Made by a program: the position numbers and the translations under genes
Shown here: positions 43,761 through 55,589 of the stretch, in pieces
How positions within the stretch are numbered: the first letter of the stretch is position 1
Layout: each line of letters starts with the position of its first letter
The notes under the pieces: model-generated
What the model was told of the DNA's origin: nothing
The model's input: only the letters and a program-made list of their open reading frames with translations
Database searches by the model: none
Source of the DNA: Coccinella septempunctata
Taxonomy: Eukaryota > Arthropoda > Insecta > Coleoptera > Coccinellidae
Direction of reading: 5' to 3'
DNA length: 64,000 bases
Assembly (NCBI RefSeq): GCF_907165205.1
Contig: NC_058193.1
Coordinates: 8,556,001 to 8,620,000, forward strand

Positions 43761-43875
43761 TTCCAATTCAGGATGTTTTATACGATGCGACATCTTTTTT
43801 TCAGAACTGAAAACGAAATAAAAAACAGTGCGGAATGTTTATAATTCCGAACGATGTCGGAATCCTGAATTGGAA
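43761..43875. repeat. 115-bp hairpin-forming inverted repeat
   Basis: TTCCAATTCAGGAT at 43761 and its complement ATCCTGAATTGGAA at 43862-43875, with CGACATC/GATGTCG boxes inside the arms. It could be a small fold-back MITE; no target duplication is evident. Confidence 0.6.
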
Positions 43876-44389
43876 ACTGAAAATATTTTTCTCAAAATTA
43901 ATTCAGAATAAAATTACATAAAATGAAACTAGAGATTATTCTAAAGTGAGGACGTATTTTTTCCCGAAAAATACCCCTTCATTACAACTCGTGAAAGCTG
44001 CAATAGAGTGACGTAGCAAATTGAAGTAGGTCAGTGTCTGGTTTCCAAACAAAGTTGTTTCAGTGAGAGTTGTTCAAGATTGTGTTCAATATTTCATACA
44101 GTTTACGGAATTAAGTGATTTAAGGTGAGTGAACAGAAATTTATTATAGACCTTATAACAATAAATAATACTAGTAAGCCCAGCCATCAATTTTTCGGGA
44201 GGATCCATCTTTTACTACCAAATCAATAAAAAAGTCATAAGCGAAAAGAACGACTATTCCACCAGTCCGTGGTGGAATGTATGATATCAATTTATTTATT
44301 TAAGACAAATAGGAATACAAACAGGTGGCAACACCCAATACAGCATTCACAGTTTAACAATATATATGAATATACTTCATTCAACATTA
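43876..44389. other. no recognisable gene; possible first exon
   Basis: A TCAGTG initiator-like site near 44031 and a good splice donor, AAG|GTGAGT at 44122-44130, could mark a non-coding first exon of a host gene on the plus strand. This rests on short consensus matches only. Confidence 0.2.
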
Positions 44390-45569
44390 TTTTAGCAGTC
44401 GGTTGGCCATGGAAATTTGACACATTTCACTCTGTATAGTACGAAAATGTGGGGTTATGAAGCTTGTCAAAACATTTTTGGGTTTTAAATCAACGCTATA
44501 TTGCCCGTTCTACGTAAAAGTTTCTGTTATTACGTATTTTATCACAATGTCGAATCTCTTCGGAAAATATCTGACGAACATAATTGAAGTTTATACAAAC
44601 TGATTGAAGGCATACCAAATCCAGTTATTTGCATGGAAAATACAAGAGATCAGTATAATATCATAATATGCACTAGCTCGAGGAAAGTTAATGTTCGTTA
44701 TCTTCTTTGGCTTACATCATTTGTAGATTTCAAAAATATTAACCCGAAGATGAAATACATATGATGCAGTGGTTGGCAATGGGTATCTCCCGAAGGAATT
44801 AGCAGATAATTACAAGAATGTTAAATTTTTCAATAAAAATCATCTTGCATCAATATAAGTAAAAGGAGTTGAAGGAAGTTTCAAGTTAAGATGCAACTTC
44901 ACCTTTGAACAAAAATTTCACATGAATAAACAAGTAACAGGGCAACTTGCGCGTATTTGTGGCTATTCATCTTAATACATTGATGTAATTATAATAATTA
45001 GGTATTTATTAGTACCTTAAGACATTTACATTGTATAGGACAAGTCAAATGAAAAACAGAAAAATCCATTTTAGGGAACTCATTCTCCGATGACATTTAT
45101 CGAAAATCCTGTAGTTAACTTTTCGCATTAATTCACTCAAACATAAAATTCCCAAATGCCACCACTTTTTTGGGTCTCCCAATAGAAGAAAATTCTTTGT
45201 CATACTCTTCATTCACAATCTTTATGATTGTGGAAATATTCAGCTGAAATATAAGTCGTTTAGATTGAGATGAAACATTATATAAATTCTCTTACATTGA
45301 ATATGTTCGCTACCGTCTGACGTATTGTGGATTTTAGAATATCAGAGTATAACTATTTGAATGAGCAGACCTGAATTCTAAATAGCACTTCCTGCAACCC
45401 CGTCTCTTTTTTCAATCACTTTCGGCATTTTCGAATTTTCGTAATAAAAATTGATATTAGTTGTGGCAACGGCGTTATGACATTAACGACATTTCATGAG
45501 TGCCAACCTAACTTCGTTCTAGTTACAAAAACTTGAGAAAATTATTTCATGGCCAACCGACTGCTAAAA
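44390..45569. mobile_element. TA-flanked TIR element, 1180 bp
   Basis: Inverted ends TTTTAGCAGTCGGTTGGCCA (26 bp with one mismatch or indel), with TA on both outer sides (44388-44389, 45570-45571). On the minus strand at about 45240-45130 a splice-acceptor-like TTATATTTCAG precedes a short open stretch (EYDKEFSSIGRPKKVVAFGN). That may be a piece of transposase or a captured exon. The rest is stop-rich. Tc1/mariner-type insertion is inferred from TA only. Confidence 0.7.
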
Positions 45570-45834
45570 TAAATTTGAATAAAGTATATATATATATAGC
45601 ATACAAAATACCAAATCATTGAAATGAAAATTCACACTATTCTATAAACTAAAAACGAAACATAATATGAATCTAAAAAAGATGAAAAAACTAAGAAACG
45701 TAAGGCAACTTAAACTTCAGAAATTTCTTCAATTGATGGAGTTTTATATTGAAAATATCAACATCACAGGAATATGAGTTAAATGTTGACAGCATTCTAC
45801 AGAGTGGAGAATCTTGAGTAATATTAATTCTACG
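45570..45834 (-). other. 3' UTR of the minus-strand LINE
   Basis: It follows the stop of the RT gene on the minus strand and ends at a (TA)n run (45583-45598), adjacent to the TIR element. AT-rich, with no reading frame. Confidence 0.5.
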
Positions 45835-48030
45835 TTATGGAACAGCGAACAATTCACGGGACCTTAGCCTCCTCTCGGGAACTCTAAAATCGATAGATTC
45901 GAGAATTTTCGGGACATAAAGTAAAGCATTAACTATTTTGAAAAGCATACACATATGGTTTAATCTTCTTCGATTTTCCAAGCTCAATATTCCAAAGCTT
46001 TGTTGAATTTCGGTGTAATCATGATCAACAATTTGAATTCCACTTCTGAAAGACAAGAACCTCAGAAACTTATGCTGTACACTTTCTAATCTGTTCACGT
46101 AACATCTATACTTTGGACTCCATATTGACGTTGCAAAGTTAAGCCTATTGAAAACAAATGAATAATAAAGGGTTAGTAGAGTTTCATTTTTCCTGAACAA
46201 CTTTCCATGTCTTAGAGTAAACCCGAGCATTTTATTCGATGACTCGATAACTCCGTTAATATGCACGTCAACTGTTAACTTCGAGTCCAGAAGTACTCCC
46301 AGATCTTTAACAACATCCACTTGCCTTACAATCACCTGATTAAAAGTGTAATCGAATGCAAAGGTGTTAACGTTCCTAGTGAAAGATATTTTAAAACATT
46401 TCTCGAAATTTAAATAAAGAAAGTTTTGACAGCAGTATTCATAAACCCTGTCTAAATCCTCCTGAAGTTTAATGCAGTCTTCGACTCTCCTTATACTCAG
46501 AAATATTTTGAGATCATCGGCGTATAATAGGAACTTAGCATAACGAAAGCAGTAAGAAATATTGTTTAAATAAATTATGAAGAACAAGGGTCCTAGATGA
46601 GATCCCTGAGGAACACCTGATCCATTCGGAAAAATTCTCGAGTTTTGCTCATTCACCCAGACAAATTGGGATCTATTCAGAATATAGGACTGTATCCACT
46701 TTAATAAGCTCTCACATATGCCCACCTCCGCCAGTCGTCGCAGTAGAATGCCATGATTTATTTTGTCAAAAGCCTTTTTGAAGTCTGTGTAAATAACATC
46801 TATCTGAAACTGGCTTTCAAAGCCATCATGAAGGTTTTCAAGGAAATTCAATAAATTTGTCTCAAGATTGAGACCTTTGATGAACCCATGTTGATTTTCC
46901 ACTATGATATGCTTTACATGATTAGAAACGAAATCGTACACTAGTGACTCGAATAGCTTAGGAATAGCTGACAGTATGGAAATTGGACGATAGTTCTTGA
47001 TAATATTTTTTGCGCCACCTTTGTGAATAGGGACTATTTTCGAGAGTTTCCATCTATGGGGGAAAATGCCCGAATGTAAGGACAAATTGAAAATCATTGT
47101 GAGTGGCTTCGCTATGCTTATACTACACTTTTTCAACAATAATGGTGGAATGTCATCTGGGCCGGGACCTTTATCCGGATTTAGAGCGTCTAGAGCCTCT
47201 TTCACTGCCGTCTCTGTCGAAGTGATTTCAGACAAATACATACTATTATAAAGATTTTGGACCTCGTTCGAAACATTATGGCTATTCACAGATGATTCAA
47301 AAGCACCTCTGAAAAATTGAGCGAAGAGATTGGCTATGTCCTCAGATGAAGAAGCCTCAACATTATCGCTTTTCATTCGTGAGGGAAATTTACCATACTT
47401 TTTCCTATGAGATATGAACTTGAAAAACTCGGTGGAATCCCTTGAGAGCTTTTGTTCAACCTGATCTACATAATCATGAAAATCTCTCACCATTTAGTGT
47501 TTAGAAAGTGTTCTGAGATGTTTGAAAAGATCATAATCGGATTTATTCTTATAGATCTTAAATTTTTTATGTACCTTGAGTTTGCTCCTGATAGTATAAA
47601 TAAGCTCTCTCGAGTTAAATATAGGAAATTTTTTTTTACATCTAATTCTAGGTGCATGCTTCCGTACAAGGGTCTCTACGATATCATAAAAGATCTCCAC
47701 CTGAGACACCACATCTAAACCCGAAAAAAGGGAATTCCAATCGACCTCCGATAAATGGCTATTGATTGCCTGGAAATCAGCCCTTTTAAAATTGAGCCGA
47801 TATTCAGCAGATTCCTTCAAATAGCTATAACTATCTAAATCAAACAGAAATTCGAGAGCTGGGTGATGGTCATCCTCATTAACAATAGGGAGACAAGACT
47901 TGGTTAGCCCTTTCACCCTGAATTTGTTACACAATACTAAATCCAAAATTCTATTATTTACATTGTAAACTTTATTGAACTGCTTGAGTTCAAGGAAATT
48001 GAAAGTGTCGATTATACCATTTACTGTCCA
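45835..48030 (-). pseudogene. LINE ORF2 with nearly open reverse transcriptase
   Basis: The endonuclease C-terminus begins at about 48030 (FLELKQFNKVYNVNNRILD). The frame is open from 47946, with one stop (47494-47496) after LRTLSKH, then open for 552 codons. RT motifs are complete: FPHRWKLSKIVPIHKGG, NYRPISILSAIPKLFE, ENQHGFIKG, IDVIYTDFKKAFDKINH, GSGVPQGSHLGPLFFI, LLYADDLKIF (catalytic), VKDLGVLLDSKL, NRLNFATSIWSP. It is a Jockey/CR1-group RT without RNase H, similar in layout to the element at 38.4-42.2 kb. It is 5' truncated, so ORF1 and most of the endonuclease are absent. Confidence 0.88.
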
Positions 48031-48180
48031 CCCCTATCGCACTCATATGCTGCAGTCTGTTGATTTTTTCCCTTATTAAGAATAGAATGCCAATGCGAAT
48101 AATAAACTATATGCAAGGATAGATGGAGTGAATTCTTACCAAGGATTATAAATGAGGGTTTATAATCTATAATTTCATCT
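48031..48180. other. no recognisable gene
   Basis: Sequence flanking the 5' truncation point of the LINE. Nothing recognised. Confidence 0.35.
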
Positions 48181-48530
48181 TTTTTTTCTACTCAGAAAAT
48201 TTTACAGATTTCAACTCCGGAAGAAATATCAGTTCAAAATAGACGGTCAGAGAAATTGATGGATAGAGTAAATAGAGGAATGAATGAATATCCTAACATA
48301 ATTTTTTTCATACTGAAAGCCCTAGAGCCTCAGCTCTAACGATTAAAATGAACCACCACTATTCTTTAGACGATGGAGAACATGTTCCTCATATTTTTTC
48401 GAATGTTTAAAACGGCTGACCAATAAAATTGATAGAAAAATGTATCAGATTTACTCAGAAAAGGGAGCCCGCACACTTACTTAGAAAAAGCGGGTCCAGT
48501 GAATTTTCCCCATTTTTACATATTACATAT
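48181..48530 (-). repeat. dispersed repeat copy (CCCGCTTTTTC...GCGGG family)
   Basis: Read on the minus strand it matches 60617-60900 on the plus strand: TTCACTGGACCCGC, then CTAAGTAAGTGTGCGGG, then degenerate TGGTCAGCCGTTTTAAAC and CATGTTCTCCATCG boxes. The CCCGC/GCGGG pair could form a hairpin. It is non-coding. The two distant copies in opposite orientation show it is mobile or satellite-derived. Confidence 0.7.
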
Positions 48531-49187
48531 TTACAGATACGATCGTGTGGCAGGCTTCTTCACTGTGCGGTATTTATCTGATTTTTTGAGGTTTCAAAAT
48601 TCCGATCTGATTTGCCTATTGTCTGGTGACGTTTAGGGGTTCACACGTGAGTTTTTATATGCTTGTGTGCAATTTTTGTTTGTAGTTTCACCTCTAATTT
48701 GATATTTGAAACGAATTTCCGATTTAATTTTCATCGGTTTTTTTGGATCGAGAATAACATGCATCTGTAATCACTGAGTCAGCGTTTGCGTTTCTGATAA
48801 GCACATCGTTTCCCCGTGACTAAGGGAGACCATACACGATAGTTTATTCGTGTTTTCTATATTGTAAGTTTTATTGAAAGTCATCACTTGATACAAATAA
48901 CCACTTCCTTCGTGATTTTCCTCTGTAGGAATACCCTTGCTTTTCCTAGGCCCACCTGTGCTCGTCTGTTCAAGGTCTTTCTGGTCGGCCTCAGAAAGTG
49001 AAGATTGTTTTTTCCCTTGTCTCTCTCCTTCCCCATCGGTGGTTGTCGGTTCGACTGGTTTGGGAGATCTTTATTATATTTGTTCACCTGTTCATGTTCC
49101 CTAGCTGATTTCTCGCCAGTTTGATTGAATTTCTGATATTAGAGAGGAAAGAGTTCCATACACCTGGAGACTTCCCATTTCATCATC
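48531..49187 (+). other. probable 5' UTR of the CR1-like LINE
   Basis: Less AT-rich than its surroundings and without a gene. It leads directly into ORF1 at 49188 and is plausibly the internal-promoter region of the LINE from about 48840 onward. The exact 5' end is not visible. Confidence 0.4.
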
Positions 49188-50213
49188 ATGCCAAACTGTG
49201 TAATATGTACGAAGAATATAGGCAACAAGGATAAGATCTCAAGTAATGCCTGTTGTAAAACGTTCCATTTAACGTGTGCAAACCTGACCTCTCAGGACGC
49301 AAAATTCCTTCATGAAAACGGCGAACCCTTTGCATGTCCATCATGCTTCAACTCCGCAAGACAGCTGCGTAGACGCAATGCTGGGAGCACTCCGGCCTCC
49401 CCCTCTATGTCAGGAAACTCTACCTTACCTGACACACGCATTGACCAGATCCTGAAAGCCATGGAAAAGCTAGCTGTTCGTGATCAAATTGCCAAAGACG
49501 TCGCCTAGATTAAGTCCACTCAGAGTAAACTAACTGAGCAATTGGCGAAGTATACTGATGAACTCAGAGCTCATGAGATGATATTGAATGAGCATAGCAA
49601 CGCATTAAAAACTTGTCAAAACGATGTCAAGAGTTTACAAGACACCCATATCGCTTTAGAAACAAATCTGTTGACTATCGGTGGTAAGATGGAGCAGATT
49701 GAGGGCATCGCAAAGACTTTCGAGCGATCATCGCTGACATTACCCTATTTGGGTGATCAGGGCGTGACACAGGAAGAAATCGTTCTACGCATAAAAAGAT
49801 CGCATAACATTATTATTCGTAATGTTCCCGAGAGCTCCAGTATCGCCTCTGATAAGTCAATTACACGGGAAGTGATTGAAAAGATTGATGAGGCGGCCGT
49901 GAATTCCATCACCGCTTCATATAGGCTGGGTGCAGAGTCGAGTCATAGACCCAGACCGATTAGGATCGAGTTTAATAATCCTAATACTGCCGTACGTATC
50001 CTCCGTAATAAAAAGGCTCTTCTGGGTTTTCCAAATTTCAGCAGGGTAGCTTTATCGGATGATAAAACACCCCTGCAGTCCAAGCAACTTCACGACCTAC
50101 GAAAGGAACTGGATCGAAAGAGGTTATCGGGGCAAAAATATCTAACTATTAAATACGTGAAAGGCTCTCCCATGATAGTCTCCAGAAACAAACAGTCTGG
50201 ATCGGAAAACTAG
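49188..50213 (+). pseudogene. CR1-like LINE ORF1 (PHD finger, coiled coil)
   Basis: The start MPNCVICTKNIGNKDKISSN opens a Cys4-His-Cys3-like PHD finger (CVIC, CC..TFHLTC, CPSC). A Ser/Thr-rich stretch and a coiled coil follow (YTDELRAHEMILNEHSNALK), then a C-terminal RNA-binding-like domain (IIIRNVPESS, RPIRIEFNNPNTAVRIL, KYVKGSPMIVSRN). One TAG at 49506-49508 interrupts an otherwise single open frame. CR1 ORF1 proteins with PHD fingers are thought to aid RNA binding and multimerisation. ORF2 follows 26 bp after the stop. Confidence 0.88.
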
Positions 50214-50215
50214 CG

Positions 50216-53004
50216 GCCGAACTCATAGATTGGACAATTTTGTATACAAATGTAGCTTCTCTATCTGCAAAATTTGACGAACTTTTTCTTCTTGTGGAGG
50301 ATTGTAAACCGGTTTTCATCTTCATCACTGAGACTTGGTTGTCTCCCGAGATGCCCGATCAAGCCTTCTTTATACCGGGATTTTCTATGTTCCGATGCGA
50401 TAGCCTAACCACACCAGGATATATACGTTCATGAATGTGTTGCTGATGTTTTCTCTATTACGAAGTATTCACTGGCAACGCCCGGTGTAGATAATTTGTT
50501 CCTGAAAATGGTGTCTGAAAATTTCACTTTGTTTACTGGATGTGTGTACCGCCCTAGACCATCTGAGCATGATGCCACCATTTGCGAATACATTAAAACT
50601 ATTTCAGAACGTGAAGAAAACGTCTTTATTGTGGGGGATTTCAACCTGGGCGATGTTAGAGAGTGGCCAGTTTCCCGACTACCATCTGTGAATTCTCCTT
50701 CCTTTTTATACCTACATAGATATGTTGTTCAACTCCAACCTACAACAGTTGGTGGAAAAGTCTACTCGTTGCAGGGCGAATCAGACCCCTACATATCCTG
50801 ATTTAATATTCACCAACGACCCAGACCTAGTATCGGATATCCGGTATGGTCCTCCACTTGGAAAATCAGATCACTCGGTTTTGAGCACTCAACTCCAGTT
50901 GGAGATTCCATTGCCAGGGATCAATGTTGTGAGGGAGACTCACAAAGTCATAATTTATGTGGAGGTGACAAGAGCTCTAGAAGCGGTTGACTGGGAAAAT
51001 ATCTCGGGCGAAGGTAGTGTTGATGAGCAGTGGACAAATTTTTCCGACTATGTTGGTACTATAATAGATGGCAACACAAGATTCGTGGAGTCAGTTACTA
51101 ATAAACTCAAACCATGGATCGATAACCATCTATTGCGAACAATAAAATATAAAAGGAGCCTTTGGCGACGATATATTCGAAGCAAGAGTGAAGCTATATT
51201 TAAACAGCATCGACAGTTATCCAACTCCTTGTCGCAGTCGATTAGAAGAGCTAAAATTTCTTACATTAACAGCTTAACGAAATCTATCAAAAAAAAGAAA
51301 TTTTTTAAGTTTAAACGCCAATGCCTCAAGAGTAAGGTGTCCATCCCCTCAATTAGTTCAGCGGAAGGTGGTGGTTTGCTCAGTTCCTCTGAGACGGCAG
51401 AGTCCTTTGCATCTTGCTTCTCTGGAGCCTTCGCGTCTGAGCCGGTGGGCCCGATGCCGCCGCTGACGACCCCCCGTAATGAGTCATCAATTTCAGACAT
51501 CTGGATTACGCATGAAGAAGTTGAAAGACAACTCAGATCTCTTAAGATTTCGTCTTCACCTGGTCCCGATAATATCAGTGCTAAATTTTTATCAGAGTGT
51601 GCTTCCAGCTTGTCTGTGCCTCTTGCATCGATATTTTCTCTTTCTCTTGCTTCTTGTGATTTACCCTTATCCTGGCGTGAGGCGAGGGTGAAACCAATTT
51701 TTAAGAAGGGCGACCGGCAAAATCCCAACAATTATCGGCCAATTAGTCTGGCATCAATAGTCTGTAAAATTTTAGAGAGAATTATTTCCGAACAGCTAAC
51801 ATCTTTCCTCCTTATTCACAAGATAATTCCTGATTCACAGCATGGCTTTGTCCCTGGTCGATCCATAATTACTAATTTATTATTTTGTCTGGATAAATGG
51901 ACGTCAGCACTGAATGGGAGGACACCTATTGATGTTGTTTTTTTGGATTTCTCCAGAGCCTTTGATAAGGTTCCAATATCTCATCTGCTCTTCAAATTGG
52001 AAAATTTTGGCGTTCGTGGTGCACTTCTCAACTGGATCAAGGGATTTTTGACCAACAGAACATTTTCAGTGAAGGTCGGACAAGCTTATTCAGAGCCCAG
52101 GGAGGTGCTTAGCGGCGTGCCTCAGGGGTCGGTACTCGGCCCTCTTATATTTATAGCATACATAAGTGATCTGACTTCTTCCATCGCCTCAACAAGTGCG
52201 TCCTATGCGGACGATGTCAAGTTTTTTGGAGAGGCTGAGACTTGCAGAGGACAACTCCAGGAAGACCTTGATAGAGTGTACCTCTGGTCATCTCGATGGC
52301 TCATACCTCTCAACCAGTCAATGTGTCGTGTTCTCCATCTGGGTGCAAACAACCCTCGAAACAACTATTATATTGATGGACTTAGAGTGGAGGGGTGCAC
52401 CACACATGTTGACTTGGGTGTGACCGTCACCAGTGATCTCTCCTGGTCAAGCCACATAACCAGAACACTTAACAAGGCGAGGAGATCACTTTTCATTATA
52501 CAGAGGTCCTGTAGGTGGTGTGATATCGCTACCATGGGCCAGATTTATAAAACATACCTGAGGCCAATTTTAGAATTTGCTGGTCCTGTTTGGCACCCTT
52601 GGCTCAGGGGTGATCTGATGCTCCTGGAGGGATTTCAGCGCAGAGTGACTCGTCTGCCTTATGGCGTCTTCAGACCATCATATCAGAAGAGGCTGGATCG
52701 GATGGGGCTGTCTTCACTGGAGGATCGACAGCTGCGCGGGGATTTGATTATAACTTTTCGTGCGCTCCGTGGAATGTTCGGTACCGACATCTCACATTTA
52801 TACCAACTGAATACAAACAATCTGCGTGGTCACAGTTTAAAACTCAAGCGTGAGTGTTTTCGTGCAGAGTGTCGCGAACATTTTATCTCAAATAGGGAGT
52901 TCAGTGTTTGGAATAGACTCCCCAGTGACGTCGTGAACGCACCCTCGGTCAATACCTTCAAGAACAGACTTGACGCCTGGTTCATCAACGGGTTTCGCAT
53001 CTGA
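50216..53004 (+). pseudogene. CR1-like LINE ORF2 (endonuclease + RT)
   Basis: The endonuclease (YTNVASLSAKFDELFLL, FITETWLSPEM) shifts frame near 50430, resumes (FTGCVYRPRPSEHDA, VFIVGDFNLGD) and shifts again at about 50700. From there one frame of 760 codons is open to 53004: GKSDHSVLSTQL, SPGPDNISAKFLSEC, WREARVKPIFKKGDR, NYRPISLASIVCKILER, DSQHGFVPGRSI, VVFLDFSRAFDKVPIS, SGVPQGSVLGPL, SYADDVKFF (catalytic) and the CR1 C-terminus (NNLRGHSLKLKREC, VWNRLPSDVVNAPSVNTFK). The RT is intact; two endonuclease frameshifts inactivate the copy. Confidence 0.92.
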
Positions 53005-53127
53005 GCATTCCATTTTTTTTTGCTGGTGGTTCTTGTTTTTTTAATGTTTTCCTATATTTGTATGTTATATATATTTTTAACTTTTCTTTGAGTTCATAGG
53101 CTTCTGCCTCAACTCTTTAATTCCGTT

Positions 53128-53145
53128 TAATAATAATAATAATAC
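53128..53145 (+). repeat. (AAT)n tail of the CR1-like LINE
   Basis: Trinucleotide repeats at the 3' end after an AT-rich 3' UTR. The R4-like fragment starts directly after it. Confidence 0.7.
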
Positions 53146-53466
53146 GAGAGACGGAGAAGGCTACAGCTCACCATTGCCTCGACACTCTGAAGCAAAAATT
53201 AAGTCTGTATGCATAACGCCTGAGGAGATATAAAAGCAATTTTAGCCGGAAAAGAGACAATAATTCATTCGAAAAGTCGGAAGAATCTTTTTACCGGTCA
53301 CTCACATCGTCGGATGGAGAAAATGGAAAGTTACCACCAAAGGAAGCCATTGAACAATTCTGGACCGAACAATTATCAACGAAACTTCAGTTCAATGGAG
53401 ATACCGGATGGATTGAAGATGAAAAATCTGAAGCTATAAAATATGAGCCGATGCAGCATGAGATGA
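53146..53466 (+). pseudogene. R4/Dong-like LINE, segment before the RT
   Basis: One frame (with a TAA near 53214) reads TLKQKLSLYA, RLRRYKSNFSRKRDNNSF, ESFYRSLTSS, AIEQFWTEQL and GWIEDEKSEAIK. This is the conserved block upstream of RT in R4/Dong-type elements. The frame ends MQHEM where another LINE has inserted; RT continues at 57487. The upstream zinc-finger region of the element is missing. Confidence 0.8.
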
Positions 53467-53702
53467 TAATAATAATAATAATAATAATAGATTTATTGCA
53501 GAGTAATCAAACAATTTTATAGAATACATTAAACAGAGAAAAAAAACTGCAAAAGGACTTACGTCAGTGATACTGTTATTATTATAAGCCCTGAGATGCC
53601 AACCAAAAAACCAGTCATTCATTCCCACACTTTACACCATAAGCTCCAAGAATGCGCACATCCAGAGGAATAAAAAAAAAATAAGAATACAGCACAAACT
53701 TC

Positions 53703-54750
53703 TCAGTTCGTTGTGTTCAGCAACACTCTTCGATACTTACTCTTAAACCGCGATGGATTACTCAACCTCATAGGGGCAGAAATGCGATTGTATAGAAAAT
53801 ATATCGAAAATGAGAAAGATCTGCGGAATAAAGATGTTCTATGAGCAGGTGGTGAAATTAATCCTCTAAATCTAACATTTACATTGTGAACATCCGACCT
53901 AAACCTAATCTTATTGTACAGATAGGGAGGCGTTCGGAAACAAATGATGGAGTGGAACAAAACCACGGCATGCAGCTCCCTTCGCTTATCCATGCTCACC
54001 CACCGACAGCACTCCAACTTATGGATAACTGGTTCGAATTTTCTTATGCCATAAATGAACCTTAGGCAAGAACGCTGCACTCTCTGTATCCTTGTCTTAT
54101 CAACAACCCGCAAGCATGGACCGTAAACAACGTCACAATAGTTGAAATGGCTCAAAACCAGAGAGTCGGTCAGTAAAATTTTAGTTTTTTGTTTCAGTGA
54201 TGAAAAATGTATAAATGCAGAACAAAATTGGAGCAAGAACTGAGCCCTGCGGAACACCACACCCGACCGGTCCCAATTCCGAACTACCTGTCGATGTTTC
54301 CACATACTGATACCTATTTTGCAGATAACTCCTTATAAGTTCGACGGTTACATCGGATAATCCTATATTCCTCAGTATTGCAGCCATAAGTTGATGATTA
54401 ACTCTATCGAAAGCCTTGGAGTAATCCAAAAGCAGCAAAACACAGCTTTTACCAGTGTCAACGTTCCGAATAATGGTATCCACAATATCCAGCAGAGCTG
54501 TACAGCAACCATAACCCTTCCTGAAGCCTGACTGGCGCGGCGGCAAGATGTTGAATTTATCCAAGTGAGATCTTATTCTAACTGCTAAGATTTTTTGCAG
54601 TACCTTCGCGCAAGGAGACAAAATGGAAATGGGGCGGATGTCATTAAATGGGATTGCTAACCTTGGGTATCGGAACCACCTTGGAAACCTTCCAGGAGTC
54701 GGGAAATTTGGCATCTATTATGCAACTATTGCAAATGTTAACTAGATGTC
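53703..54750 (-). pseudogene. LINE RT with the catalytic region deleted
   Basis: RT fingers and part of the palm read IRPISILSPCAKVLQKILA, PRQSGFRKGYGCCTALLD, VLLLLDYSKAFDRVNHQ and VGCGVPQGSVLAPILFCIY. The frame then jumps near 54200 straight into the thumb and C-terminus (FSSLKQKTKILLTDSL, HFNYCDVVYGP, RIQRVQRSCLRFIYG). The Y-x-D-D box and about 100 residues are gone. This copy could not polymerise. Confidence 0.85.
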
Positions 54751-54758
54751 TGAGTATA

Positions 54759-55444
54759 CAGGGTGTTCCTAAATTGAACGTACAAACGAAAAGGGGAGAT
54801 TCCTTGAGTGAGTTTGAGAAAAAAATTCCCATAAACATGGGGTCGCAAACGTTTCGTTTTCGAGATATACAGAGTGTATATGAAATTTGGCATAGATATT
54901 ACATTTTAGAGTTCTCACCACGTGACATGGCAATTTCGATAGAAGATCTACAGGGTGATATTTTTTCTGGAACACTGCCACCTGTTCTTCTGCAGCTTTG
55001 CTTTTTTTGGTGAGCAACTGTTAATTTCAAAAAATGTAAAAAGAAGCTTTGTTCTTATACTAAACATTTCGGTCTCTTGTAGTTTTGTCGTATCAACCAA
55101 TGATTTCGAGAAAAAAAATTTTGAACGATTCTCTCGAAATCCTCGTGAAAATTCAAATTATGATGGGAAGGCCACTTTGTAAGCTGTGGTGAATGAATTC
55201 AGTGTCAGTTTTTATGGAAATTTTTCTGATCTGTAGCGATGATTCATAAAGATTCGATAAACTCGTATAATCAACACAAAAAATGTATTACTATGGGAAA
55301 AAAACTTGAAAAAAATTCAAACTTCAACACTCTGTATCTCGAAAACGAAACGTTTGCGCCCCCTTGTTTATGGGACTTTTTTTTCTTAAACTCACTTAAG
55401 GAATCTCCCCTTTTCGTTTGTACGTTCAATTTAGGAACACCCTG
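54759..55444. mobile_element. mariner-like fold-back MITE, 686 bp
   Basis: Ends CAGGGTGTTCCTAAATTGAA, inverted over more than 100 bp, with the last shared boxes around TTTCGTTTTCGAGATACAG. TA dinucleotides flank both sides (54757-54758, 55445-55446). There is no transposase. It is inserted between the RT and endonuclease of the LINE. Confidence 0.85.
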
Positions 55445-55589
55445 TATGTGGGCAGCAACGCAAAAGCATTTCAACGTTCAAACCGTCAGGCCCAATAGCC
55501 CCAGAATTAATGGACTTAATAATGTCATGAATTTCATCTTCATCTGTTAAGGTGAAGTGCAATCTTTCCTCAAACGGAGCGAAACTAGA

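Noticed and set aside
44022..44130. Possible host promoter and first exon (TCAGT sites plus AAG|GTGAGT donor)
   Set aside because: Only short consensus matches; no coding exon or acceptor can be tied to it in this window.
51261..51731. A 156-codon minus-strand frame
   Set aside because: Antisense to the intact CR1-like RT; no independent motif.
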